Below, in pieces: positions 1-12,600 of a stretch of DNA of 64,000 bases (positions within the stretch are counted from its first letter, which is position 1; every line of letters begins with the position of its first letter). The position numbers were made by a program, and so were the translations under genes. The notes under the pieces were generated by a model that saw only the letters and a list, made by a program, of their open reading frames with translations, was not told where the DNA came from and made no database searches. The stretch comes from Bugulina stolonifera (taxonomy: Eukaryota; Bryozoa; Gymnolaemata; Cheilostomatida; Bugulidae). The DNA is taken from the NCBI GenBank assembly GCA_935421135.1, contig OW285188.1:24219233-24283232 (forward strand), given 5' to 3'.

Positions 1-9
1 CATACATAC

Positions 10-3000
10 ATTCTTTCAATCAGTTCCTTTTCATTTAGAGCTCCAGGTAGATCACGTTTGTTACCAAGGACGAGCACAGGGATACCATGTAGCTGGGGTT
101 TATCTAGTAAACTATGTAACTCAGTCTTAGATGCTTCTACTTTGTCAGCATCTGCAGCATCTACCATGTATCTGTAACACAGTCAAACATACACTGAACC
201 GCGCTACAACTATTACTAACACTATCTGGTATAGGAGACAACTAGGTTTATCTAAGCCATTATAGTACATATATATATGTGTAGGTACATGTAGGTAGGT
301 ACGTGTAGGTTGGTATATGTAAGTAAGCCTATATAATACTGCACATAGTAAGTAGAAAAGACTTCAGTCTTATAAGTCCCAATATGATGTTACCTCAATA
401 TATTTACATTATATTGCAGTGCAACATAATGGGGCAAATCAAAGACCCAGACAAGTGCAACTGTCTGACAGTTTGAATTGTAGTAAGAAATCCTGAGTAT
501 ATACATGCAAGTCACTGGGAGGGGCCAACTTGTACCCCTGATACCGTTAAGTATGACGGTTATTAGTTATTCAATAAACACTTTCACACATTCAAACTTT
601 AATATGTAGATTATGTAAGTACATGTAATTAAAATCCATAGGTATACCTACCACTGTTGCTACTACTACTAGTAATACTAATCCATAGATATACCTACTA
701 TTACTGGACTGTTAGTTGCCTGATAAACCAGTGTTTAAAGCCCAGCTGCCATTTCCTAACTCTCTCCATACAACCCAAAACACCATGACTGTATCTATTT
801 TGATATGGGTGGGCTAGCAGTCAGTGTTATCACCACTAGTTGTTATTACTAGCTACTAGGTCTAATCAATATATCCAATAGTCTGATGATAATACATGTA
901 CTATATTGGCCTATGAGGTATAGATGGGAAACCCTGTGCACTACCCACTAACACTGCTTTATAGAATTATTGGTATTGATAGAAATATTCTCCGAAATTG
1001 ACTGTTTCAGGTGAGGAGTTAAAAACGAGGCCATAAAATTAATAATTTATATCCTATCAATGTAACATGTTATACATGCACATGTATGGTATACATACAC
1101 CACACACTACACTATATCAATGTGTATGTAGAGTATTATAGCATACAGATAACTCACACAATTGCATTCACTCCCCTACAGTATCTTTCCCACATGCTAC
1201 GGAATCTTGGTTGTCCACCAATATCCCACACCTGCAACAGAAGAAACAGAAACCTAATAGTGATAGCATGCGTATGCCACATGAAGTAGGTCAACAGTAG
1301 CGGGCATCTTTACTCTCAAATGTCTCGAACAAGAAGGCACCAATTCCAAAAGAAAATATTAATTTATGTAAAACAGCCCGAGTCTAGATGCACAAGCTGG
1401 AGTATTTTACGAATACGGAATATTATGAAGCACCACTGACATGGATCACACAGTAAAATGACGAACCTTTATGGTTACATTACCCTTTGTTACTTTCCTC
1501 ATGTTGAATCCAACTGTAGGTATCATGTCTTCTGTAAACTCACCAGACTGCAACATGAAACACATTCTAATAGCTAAGAACATTCAACTAACTATTACAG
1601 CAAATAACACCACTGACACAGGCTACATAATAATACATGTACACATAGTAATCTATTCCATATTACTCCATCACTTCCAAGTATTTGTTGTGATCACAGA
1701 GTGCCTATAGGACAGTGTTAAATCACTAGGCTACGTTACGTTACGTAGTATATTAGGACTTTAGAACACAATAATGCAATAATTAACACAATCTGCAATA
1801 TTTTAAAATATGATTATAGGCATGTAATTGCTAAAGGTCTGAGTTAGAACTTTTCAAAATATACATGCAATTGTTTTTTAAATTTGAAGAGTTATGTAAC
1901 CATGGGTATTTTATTGCAGCTTGGATTTAGAAATTGGTGCTATGCCTATACTCTAAAAATCCTGTGCACAAGAATGGCCCTTGCAGACACACAAAACTAA
2001 GAGGTGCTAGAGGTTTGGTCATGCTATTTGTGTTACATGTATATTTCCGCTGCAAGGAAATTCATCAATGAGCATCCAGGGACTTGGTTTCATTCAAATC
2101 TGTAGAAAGACGATCCCTGACTGGGGTTCGAACCCTAGGCTCTAGCGTACTTAAACGCCTAGCACAGTGGACAGACACATTAACAGGTACACCTTACTAC
2201 AGAGTGTCTCATGTGCAGTAGGTTCAGTATACGGGCACTGTTACCCGGCAGAGCTTCTATTTTCAAGGAAGCTGGGCTGAGCCAGTCGTTAATGTGTCTG
2301 ACCACCGTGCTAGACAATTAAGTGCCATAGAGCCTCGGGTTCAAACTCCAGTCAGGGATGGGCTATTTTTACAAATATAGAACCAAGTCCCTAGTTGCTC
2401 AAAGATGAATTTCCTTGCAACAAAAATATAAAATACAAAGTTAAGAGTTGTGGTAGATTTCTCAGTTTGAGACAGTAAGCACTGTCGATGATCAGAGCGA
2501 ATGTATCAATTTCACCAACACAGAAAGATGGAGAAGCAGGATTGAAGGGAAAGATAGAAGTACTAGCTAGACAACCACCATCTGGAGGAATTGCTGCTAA
2601 AGTGCCATTCAGTGTAAACCTACTAGTATTTGGACTACTAGGTTTGAAAATTCAATGGGATCCCTTCAAAATTTTATATACATAGAGATATCAGACATAG
2701 GCACTGGAGCGATTTTACCTGCCCGAGTCATCTCTGCACAGCTCATCACTAGTAGGCTAATTGGCCTCTACTCTTGCATTACGTGAAAGCAGGTAATTTT
2801 AAACTAGTATGACTTGCACTACAACGCACTACAAACTGACTCTCGATTTGGCTTGACTCCTGAAATCTAACTTCCAAAAACAATTTCAAGCTAGTTTATA
2901 TAATAAACAACACCTAGGATTAAACACTCAGGTTAAAGACTTTTACTCAAGTTAATTCAAGCAACATTTTGTGGTTCAATAAAATGACTCCTGACTTGAA

Positions 3001-4637
3001 CATAGCCCCATTAAAATCTTGTAACTTGAATTATGATTTATTTATGGCCATGATCAAAGACCTTTAACTAGGGCATAATTGTGTTGAAATATTCAATAAC
3101 TTGAGTTTTCATTGAGAAACTAAACTGCAATGAATAAAAAATAATCACAACCAAAGCTAATATTTTTTACACCGAATAAATGACACTTTGCTTTGAAATT
3201 TGAACTTGTGACACCATTTTACCTAAACTTAAATAAAAACCCAATAACTACGAAAAAAACAAACTTGAGCTAAACAAGAAACGAATTGTTCCTTGACTTG
3301 TAGTAGATCCAGATAACTTGCCAAAACCTAGAGTTTTTGAGACGTGTAAAGATCTAACTTGTGACTTGAGAATTTTTATTTGTCACTAAAAACATTGACT
3401 TGTGACTTGGAGACTCACAACTAAGTTTGCTACGGCAACTTGAGTTCCCAAAATAAAACTTGCAGACATCTGGATATTACTGCCAATATTGTCTGTTGTC
3501 TGTTGCCTTTGGTGTTATTAATACTTCATAGAACAGGTGCACCTACTATGTCTAATCCATGTGTAATATTGTCTTTTCTATTTATTTTTGAATAAGTCCT
3601 TGAGTTCAGGCCTCACCAAATTTTTTTGTACAAATTTCCCATTGGCTGTCATTGTATGTAAACTTTCGACATAAGATATCCCCAAACTTCCAATCAGAAG
3701 CAAGGGTTACATAACCTTATGATGCAATGCATTTAACTGGCTTTTGTGAAATTTCAGGTCTTCACAGTTCTCCACTGTCCTAAATTTAACTTCACTTTGG
3801 TTCTAGTATTTCGGTACAATCTACTTTACTCTACTTTTATTTGTTGACGTTGCTATTCATTCACTCTTATAGCCAACATGAAGGGGTGTGGTGACAGTAT
3901 AACTGAGGCAAGAAATCAGTTAGACAGAAGGAACACTCGTTGTCCGTCTCAGCTTACCACGCATCTCCAGAATGGAGAAAAACACCATACTCTATCCAGA
4001 GCCTATGACGATATTGTTGGGATAGAGAGTTAGTAAGAGTGACCACTGGAGCAGCAGTCAGAGGAAAACCCACTTCAATATTAACCAAAAGGAGCAACCC
4101 CACACCTGTTTGCTGCTGCAAACCGCTCCATGAGATGAGAAATCAACCTAAACAGCAATGTGCATTAAAATTGTAGACCCTGGCCTAACAATGTTAAAAC
4201 TAGAGACTTCCCTTTAAATTCAACTGTCATTGCTGTGTAATTTCTACTTCAACTGGGGTAAAAACTAAATACCACGGAGAAAAATACTTTTTACTTGTTT
4301 TAGCGCGACATATCATCTGATCACTTGATTCTAAAATGACTTTTTTATCAATTAGAAATATATACTTTTACATTTTACTCGACTTTTCACTTGAATATTT
4401 GCCTACTTGGCACAAGTCTTCAATTAAATTAATTTAACCATTAATAATTGAATTGGAAACATGATTTACTGTAGGCTATATCAAGATGTTATTAAAGGTC
4501 ATTGCAATACTTACAGCAATTACACTAACAAACGTTGTTTTGCCTGAAAACTGCAATCCTACAAGTGTTAGTTCCATTTCTTCCTTCCAAAACAAGCTCT
4601 TAATCCAATCCAAAAACCTTGTTACAAGCTTTAGCAT
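10..4637 (-). CDS. ARL8: ARL8, Arf-like lysosomal small GTPase (3' end outside window)
   Basis: Four coding exons on the minus strand: 4515-4637, 1467-1547, 1158-1231 and 10-171. All junctions are GT-AG and the frame is kept throughout. The start is the ATG at 4637-4635, giving [20 protein letters not shown], the amphipathic N-terminal helix typical of ARL8. GTPase motifs: P-loop GLQFSGKT (about residues 27-34), switch I region around [11 protein letters not shown]3 WDIGGQ (70-75) and G4 NKRD (130-133); the numbering matches vertebrate ARL8. The last roughly 40 residues lie beyond the left edge. In the family, ARL8 binds lysosomal membranes through its acetylated N terminus after activation by BORC, and recruits kinesin adaptors and HOPS to position and fuse lysosomes. 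It is transcribed divergently from the ARM-TIR-SAM gene. Confidence 0.96.
1548..4514. other. ARL8 intron 1 (non-coding, repeat-bearing)
   Basis: A 2.97-kb intron between the first two ARL8 coding exons. It holds the inverted tRNA-like pair at 2052-2435 and a stretch from about 3260 to 3480 rich in acttg/gacttg words. I see no coding segment with convincing codon structure; the ORF at 2488-2685 has no recognisable product. Confidence 0.7.
2052..2435. repeat. Inverted pair of tRNA-like (SINE-like) sequences
   Basis: The left arm (about 2052-2186) and right arm (about 2287-2430) are diverged reverse complements; both carry gcaaggaaattcat, gggacttggt, ccctgactgg and a gacacattaac end. Each arm holds a Pol III B-box-like motif: GGTTCGAACCC on the left and GGGTTCAAACTCC on the right. 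In the orientation of the B box, the 5' half resembles a decayed tRNA of the Leu type (class inferred by eye). The arms would form a long hairpin with a loop of about 100 bases. I read it as two copies of a tRNA-derived SINE inserted head-to-head, or as a foldback element. Confidence 0.55.
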
Positions 4638-5255
4638 GTTGAAACTTTGAATTTAACTAGCTATTGTATTTAAGTAATGATATAAATTCGCTACTCCTTG
4701 TTCACAACTATAAAGTACGAGTCTGTTTGCAGAAATATCTAAAAAAGCGGTTTTATTTGAACAATGATAAAGTTCAGGAAACAAATCGGGCAAAATACAA
4801 ACTTTTGGACTGAACAGACAGACAACGTCATTGAAAACCAGTCACATGATGCAGATCATGTGGCTTTGTTTTTACTTTCTTGCAATAAGTTTATAAACAC
4901 ATGTTTCGAATTGATCCACATTTATTTACACATTGTTCAATTTAATAAACAATAAAGTAAAACCGTTATTTTTAACATAAAACAGAGCTTTAAATAACTG
5001 ATAAAAATGCAGCACCTTCGTGTTTTATTATTTAGCGGGATAGCAGAGCAGATAAGAGACACTGTTTTTAGGTACCGGATGTTTAGTTGTAGCCGAGCAA
5101 TTATACATCAACGATGGAATATACGATGTATCGTGTGTGAGAGACTGCAAGTTCCAAGTCGATAATTTTTCTGTCAATTAATATAAGGATGCCATAGTCT
5201 CTGTCACTAAATTAAGTTCCTATTTACGGAGTACGTGTTAACCTATTAATTCAAC
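4638..5255. promoter_or_regulatory. Divergent promoter between ARL8 and the ARM-TIR-SAM gene
   Basis: Only 618 bp separate the two start codons, which face away from each other, so both promoters must lie here or overlap. Visible sites: a CRE half-site ACGTCA (4826-4831) and two E-boxes close together, GTCACATGAT (4841-4850) and ATCATGTGGC (4855-4864), whose cores resemble MiT/TFE M-boxes. I see no TATA box at a convincing distance. Which sites are used is inference. Confidence 0.6.
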
Positions 5256-8200
5256 ATGAGTGGGCCTCAACAAACTCTAGACAAAGCACACAGATTGCCA
5301 AGTCGTGGTAAACCATCGTCTGGTCATAAGGCTAAACCTGTAGTGACTCACTCCAAACCAAAAGTAACAGTTTTAAAATGTAACGAAGAAAATACTGTAG
5401 ACTCAGTTGGTGTAACCAATACTGTTCTATGGGTGCCACCCGAAGTCTGGATGGAAGAATCAACTCTTGATTTCGTGACTACAGAGAAAAACTACGCGTG
5501 GCGAAAGTCAAGAGTTATGATGACCCTGAAATTTCTGTTGCAGAACACAGATGAACTAACTAAGCAGCCTAGTCAATATTTATTTGATATACGGTAGTAA
5601 TAATGATGTGGTAGAAAATTTAGATACTTCTCTCTTTAGTTGTATCTACATGTACATTAACATTGTAGGCCCTATAGGCTATTACCCATTGCAGTACTGG
5701 AACCACGTCTGTGTGTGTCAATGCCTCACTTCTTTGAAGCAAGTCCATCTATAGCAGGAAGTCTGCTGGAGCTATAAAATTTAACTAAAATCCTGATTTA
5801 TTTTGCATCACCACGATCATCCATGTGAATAAAATATACTGCAGCACACTACATTGAAGCACGTTTGCTGGAGCTATAAAATATATCTAAAATCCTGTGT
5901 AAAGAATTATATAATATGTCCACGCTTAAATGGGTAAATTTGCACCATCACAACCATTTAATCAGTCACAGTGGAGTTCATCATATTCATATACTTTTTA
6001 TTTTATATTTTGTAGATGGTTTCGTTATTTGAGCTCAGGTAAGCACAATCAAGTTGAAACTGATTGGGTCGAATCACAAAACTTTTTAGTGCGAGAAGGA
6101 CTCTCTGAACTATTGCAGTTATTTTGGACAGAGCATCTACAAATTGAAACCTTCCAGAAGTGGGAGAAAGTGCACCCACATAGCGTAGAGGCATTATATC
6201 ACATTTTGATGGCCTTGTGGTTCATATCTGCAAACCCAAAACATCAGCACGAGATGTATTTGAAATTATGCAAATATATCATGTTGATGGCATCTGGTGA
6301 AGCCTTCAAGCAAAGTACTAATAAAATCAAAAGAATTCAAGACTGCTTGAAGGCAATACTTGGAATGGTGTTTCAGTTTGTGAAACATATTGCTGAAGCT
6401 AAAGATGTTATTAGAGAGTGTGGAGGAGAGGAAGTAATCCAAGCAATCGCAAATGGGAGAAGAGCCTTCAACAAGAATGTAAAAGGAAGGGCTCTTATGA
6501 TTCTAGCCTACGTATTGAATGAAGAAGAGCAGAAAAAATCTAAAGCTTCATACAGTATTATAGAGTTCCTCATTGATCTTCTGAGAAACTGTTTGACAAC
6601 ATCTGATCACCGATCTCCTATGTACAACTACAACGCTCTAGAGATACTTCATGGTATGTCCATGTATATTAATATAATTATTATATCATTATAACATTTA
6701 GTGTTACCCTGTACTGGTGTAAGTAGGCTGTTGTGATTGAAGTAACTCCAAGAGCCCAGTGTACTTATATTTTATTTGTTCAGTTTGCTTTTGCTATCAG
6801 GACTGAATAGACTAGCTGTGTCGGATATTAACAAGGCAAATATTAATGACCTCGATGGAATCAAGCTCTATGCAGAACTTTTGGAGCATGGCAGCCTAGA
6901 GGAGCAAGAAGAAGCATGTCGTGGACTATGGACGTTGTGTTTTGATCAATTGGTAGCTACTGATGTGTCGATGGATTCACACATAACGGAAGGTTGGTAT
7001 GTTTATGTCAAATTTACGAACCAAAGTTATTCTTCATATTTATTAATATCGACTGACTGACTGACAAAACTATTCCATTATTTGTTAATGATTACCAGTG
7101 TTACAAAAGTTGGCCAATTCAGAACATGAGATGTTGAAAGCGGCTGCCTGTGGGTGCTTATGGACTGTTCATCAACAAAAAGATCCAAATCCAACAGTTT
7201 CAACCAAAACTGATGCAGGTTAGTTGGCTAGGGTTTAATTAGTGTTTCTACAGTAATATTCAGTTCTGCATGCTCCATTAGCTATATTAACCATTCAGAC
7301 AGTGCATTTAGTTTACAATATTACAATATATACATAACATTACATAGTAGATGGTACATGTACATTGTAGATATTTATGTTGACAAATGACATGTTGTCG
7401 TAGCGTATATTCTCTCATTTTATAGTAATTATTTGATTGTCGTTCTTACAGGTCATATTATGATAAGCTACAGCTGGTCTGTGCAGGCAGAAGCTAAAGA
7501 ACTTAAAACCATTCTGCATGATAATGGGTACAGAGTGTGGATGGACATAGAAAATATGAGTAGGTTCTTACAGTATATAATATAGTGTTTGTAATATAAC
7601 TGATGAATCACAATTTTATTGTAGAAGCATAATGAACCAGTTGTGTATTCCATTTATATTACAATAATATAAGCCATATTTAGTAATTAACAACTCTAAT
7701 GCACAGTGCCGACACACGTTTTAAATTTATTGCAGTCGAGTATTATAAACCTAAATTTATTACTCCATCTAGTTCTTGAAGAGGAAAACTTCTTATAATA
7801 AATAACCTGAAAATGTGTTTTGACTTTTGCAAATCACAAGGTGGGAGTACCCTATCAGCAATGAGTCAAGCAATAGAGAAGGCAGCGGTGGTACTTATAT
7901 TAGTCTCTGAGAAGTACAAGACTAGTCCAGCATGCAGAGCAGGTAACCACTAAGTAGAACATAACATCATACAAGGAGGATACTTTAGTTGGCATTTGTT
8001 GGTAGCTAGCATCAGTAGCTAGCAGATAATAGAAGCTTTTTGCGGTTTAATACTTTTAGAAGCTGAATATGCCTACAAGCTGGAAAGAGAATTTATCCCA
8101 CTGAAGGTGCAACCCATGTACTCCCCTGACGGGTGGCTAGGAATGCTACTTGGCATGAAGCTATTCTTTGACCTCACAAATCCAGCAGACAAAAGTTCAA

Positions 8201-9070
8201 ACTATGAGCAGCTAATCAAAGTCCTTGGAGAGAAAGGCAAAGGAGAGCCAATACAAGGTACACTATGGTTGGAATTTACTCAAGTGATTTTGACTTCTAC
8301 AGTAGTAAAGTATTTGTGATATTAGTGTAAACGATAATGATAACAAATGACCATTTCAGATATTGAAGCTGCGGAAGCTCCACAGGATCCAAAGAGTGGG
8401 GAGCACATTGTGACTGTAGCAGCACAACCAGTTCTCAAAGCATTGCAGTGTCGATCCTGGAGTGAGGAACAAGTTCTGCATTGGTTGCAGCAGAATAAGT
8501 TAGAAGAGGTGGCCACAAGGTATTAAAACATACTCACACAGAGATGCATTACACTTGTGCTATGTCTTATTTCTCTCATTGGTTTTTTATTAATTTGTTC
8601 AGGCAGCTGACAGTCAGCCTCTGCTCATATAAACATAACATTTACATGTAACTATATGTGCATGTACAAGTATATATCACTTCAAATTATAGCCTTCTTG
8701 AGTCTGCATGCATTAGATAATCATAAATTCAGTATATGTGCACTTACTTCTTATCATTAGTACATGTGCATTGTATATGCTTGACATGTATGAACATCAG
8801 TACATCATACAAATGTAGTTATTGATAATTTAATGAAGTTATTCTCTCTATGGGAAGGGAGACAAGGGAGGACAACTTTGGGTTAGTATTACGGTGACCT
8901 CCCTTATGATTTTTAGACTTGGTGGAGGGTTGAATGGAGAGATTTTAGGAGAGCTCAAGTGTATGTTCCATGAGGATACAGATCACTACTACTCTATAGT
9001 AAGGGAGGATCTACAGCTACAGACTGTAGCATTACTAAGATTGTCATCCTGTCTCAGAGCTCTGAGCTAG
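5256..9070 (+). CDS. ARM-TIR-SAM protein (SARM1-related domains in a different order)
   Basis: Nine coding exons: 5256-5593, 6016-6653, 6801-6992, 7099-7218, 7452-7559, 7841-7942, 8060-8257, 8360-8519, 8917-9070. They sum to 2010 nt, giving 669 aa with the frame kept at every junction. After a basic, low-complexity N terminus (1-110), residues about 115-425 form helical armadillo-like repeats (motifs such as EEQEEACRGLWTL and LKAAACGCLWTV). A TIR domain follows at about 430-560 (GHIMISYSW, VWMDIENM, SPACRAEAEYAY, GWLGMLLGMKLFFDL). A SAM domain ends the protein (about 598-668, WSEEQVLHWLQQNKLEEVA). E500 in CRAEAEY aligns by eye with the NADase glutamate of SARM1 and plant TIRs, so NAD+ cleavage is possible but inferred. 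SARM1 itself is ARM-SAM-SAM-TIR; here TIR precedes a single SAM. Likely a cytosolic innate-immune or cell-death signalling protein. Confidence 0.9.
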
Positions 9071-9435
9071 TAAATGTACATGTACATGTATGAGGCAACT
9101 ACACAACATAGCAGTATAATCAAACAAAGGTCTAAACCAGTTTCTATATTAGAATAACAATTGTTTATTCTGTACTAGATAGACATGTATGCACTTGAAT
9201 AACATAAAAGTATAATAATGATACTGGTAAATATTTATGACAGTGCATCTAAAAATCCAGTAGATTCTACAAGAAACAGTACATAATAACCGACGACATT
9301 TATTATTTCAAACATTCAGGATTTTGTATTGCCTTTGTATACATCATACATTGTACACAAATGATATAATTATATTGTACGGTATTATACTGTATATTAG
9401 ACTTGGTTCCCTTTTTTTACAAAACAAATCATATT

Positions 9436-9445
9436 TTTATTTATT
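9436..9445 (-). terminator. Candidate polyadenylation signals of NGLY1
   Basis: Two overlapping TTTATT words on the plus strand read AATAAA on the minus strand, about 170 bp downstream of the NGLY1 stop. They lie upstream of the plus-strand AATAAA at 9571, so the two convergent mRNAs would overlap at their 3' ends if both signals are used. Confidence 0.45.
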
Positions 9446-9570
9446 GTTAAATTTCTTGGGCCCATAATCAAATTATATTTTTCTTCCAAATGTGATTTTA
9501 TATGAATTTTTACCCAATCAGATGACATTAATCACAGATCCTTCAGAGATGTGTGTATGATTTCCTAAAC

Positions 9571-9576
9571 AATAAA
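9571..9576 (+). terminator. Candidate polyadenylation signal of the ARM-TIR-SAM gene
   Basis: First AATAAA after the stop at 9070, followed by further AATAAA-like words. It implies a 3' UTR of about 500 nt overlapping the 3' UTR of convergent NGLY1. The gap 9071-9613 otherwise holds only AT-rich sequence. Confidence 0.45.
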
Positions 9577-9613
9577 AATAAAGAATAAATAATTGACTGT
9601 AATACAAAGGTAC

Positions 9614-12600
9614 CTAACTGAAGGTGAGTTCTACAGTTAGCATGCTCTGTAGATCATCCCTCTTCTGTCTAAAGAGTTGTGTATGCTGCCAGGCATCAGC
9701 TCCGTCTCCACCAGACAGTTTGGCACACAGTCTAACAGATGTACAACCACTGAATGAGTCTAGCTTGTGAGCTGTGTTGGCTGACAACGTAAATAATACA
9801 AATTGTGTAGTTTATAATACCAGCTAAAGATTACAACAGAGGAAACTAAATTTACCAAAAATCCATGTAATGTAAGCAATCTTCAATCCTTGAAAGTAGA
9901 AATGGCAAGCAATGAGCATATACAGTGTACATTATATTATATACATGGACATTATATTATATACATGTATATATAATTATATACTCATAGAATTGATATA
10001 CTCACGTTCTATCAATGCCTTCCTGCCGTTATCACTTTCCAGTGACCAGGTGATTGAGCCTGAATGGAATGCTGCTGATGAAACATGTACATTGACTTCT
10101 TTAATACTTTTACCTAAAACAACAACATACCCTCTTATTCTTCCTACCCCAGAATCCCAACACAGTTCGCATGTAAGAAGATAAATTACAGGTCTATTAA
10201 TATTAGTTTTATTACCCTGCATTAACGAACACAAAGTAAGCCTGTTTCTACTGCACTGTCTAGACTCTAGAGTATTCACCCTTTCAAATAAACTTACATG
10301 TACAGTAGCTGCTCAGGTCAGCAGTGAAGGGGAAGGCCTACCTGATTGGCTGATGTCAAACAGCCATGTGATGGATGCAGATGGTGATCCCTTAGTCCTA
10401 GCTAAGTACACCATATTCCAATCTACCTCCACATTCCTCATTATATTCTCATATTCATATACACCTGGTAACACATTGAGTTTGTATAGTATAGTACATG
10501 TAGCAGTCTAGTTATATGTGATGAGAGAATTACCAACACAGAAACCAAATCTCGGAAAGACGAGATTAGAAAGTTATCTGGTATATTATACAATATTATG
10601 TATTTGGTAACATTTATGTGGATTGTTACAAATTTTGTCTGAGAAAAGCAGAGCACACCTCTATGAGCAGTGGCAAGGGTGAGGCACTAAACAGTAGAAT
10701 GAATTGAGCTATCACTACTGTCTACCTACAGCTTTAACTAGAGCCACCTGCCAACCAGACAGAATGGTGTTAAAAAATACAAAAAGTTGAATAAGAGAAT
10801 AGTTTTTAGCATATTATATGTAGAATAAATACCTGTATCCCAGTCATATATTTTGTCTTGAGAACCCGATACAAGGTATGTGTTGGTAGAGGAACAATAT
10901 GCCAACTTCATATGACCTTTCTCTATATCACCACTAGACGGGGTGAAGGAGTGATGTGGACTGACTAGACGTGATGACCCACCTATCTCACCTCTTGCCT
11001 CCCTCCACTCCAGACTTCCCGTCTGCCGTCCTATCATCTCTCCAGCAGAGATTGCTTTACTCTACAAGTACATGATGTATTCACACGTTACATATTGTAT
11101 CCCTACAGAGATATTCACGCATCACTACAAGCGTATGATAGTAACACAACGTCTACATTGTACATAGACCTAACGCTAACCTTCTCGAATATGAACTCCG
11201 CCCCTTCCTTTATCAGGCGTAGCTGATGAGTACGTCTGGTTTTATCATCCATTGCTTTCTGTCTCACTTCACGTAGAGCTTTAATGGCAGCCACCAACCA
11301 AGATTCTCTGCACTGCGTACTGTACAGGTTCACAATTATACATAAAATATGTAAATATTGGTAGCACCTTGCAGATGCATAACACAGTACACGTGCACAC
11401 ATGCATATGAGCATACACAGTTACACACATAAGATGTTTTACAACTCAACAACCAAATAAAACACTAATGATGATGATTGTATAATGGCACTAGTTCACA
11501 ATCTTTAGCGTATGTGCTCATATAGACTAGATGCAAACATAAAAAATGTTACATACCGCCGTAGAATAAGCTCCTGGTGATTGGCTGAATATCGCCATGT
11601 AACGTCATTAATTTCATCTTTAGAAAATCCGACAATATACGTTAACTTTTTGCCCCAACCAGCTTCATACAGCAGAGGTTTATCAAGAGCTTTCTCACCT
11701 GCAATGTGCGTTGTCAGAATGGTCAACTGAAGATAGAAATGAATTGCCTACCCCAAGGTTCGGTACTGTTGTTGCATGTAAATGGTGACAATTAGTACAT
11801 TTAAGGGTTGTCCACTCTTGCGCACGTGAGAGAACATAACTCCTCACTAAAATTGATTGGCTGACTGTAGATAGGACAGGTAGGCCTATATATAGGAGAG
11901 GAGTACCTACAATGTAGAGTAGTCTCAGTAGAGAGATAGATAGACAGATACCTAGAGTAGACTGTGAAAATGAGGCATGGAGAGACAGCAGTATAGACTG
12001 TCGACATACATGTAGATAAGTCACACAGTGACAAGAGTGGACGACGACATAGATGTTACACATACATATCATACAAATGTATAAGCTAGTGGAAAACAGA
12101 AAATGAAAGAAAAACTACAAAATAGAAAATCAAATAAAAACCAATAAAACACTAAAACAAAAACACTAAAAGCTAAACTAAACTACAACAGTGTGGAGCG
12201 TGTGAAGTGTAGGCAGATCGTATGCTACCTAGTAACTCATATCAATGTGTACTAAGGAGCAAGGTTATATGCAGAACAACTATCTCGTTGTAGACCTTGG
12301 AATAGAGTCGACACCGCCACATCCTAGACCACAGAACCGGAACCTACGCCACACAGCTTTCTACATTGGAGAATCAAGGTGCTGACAAAAGGACCTACAG
12401 ACAGCATACTACCACTACATACCCCGTATAGCTGGTGAATCCTAAGTACTTTGGCTCCAATTAAATGTTATAACTGACTACCAAAACCCCCAATTTTAGT
12501 TATAACACTGTCACCACTACTTCTGTTCATTCTCTTCACAAGGGTATTGTTGGATGGAATAAATGGCCTACCACTACAGCATGATTGCTCGATAATCTGC

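Noticed and set aside
2740..3480. Possible decayed copy of the CAAGTC-rich hAT element in ARL8 intron 1
   Set aside because: Many acttg/gacttg words occur, but I could not find terminal repeats or a target duplication.
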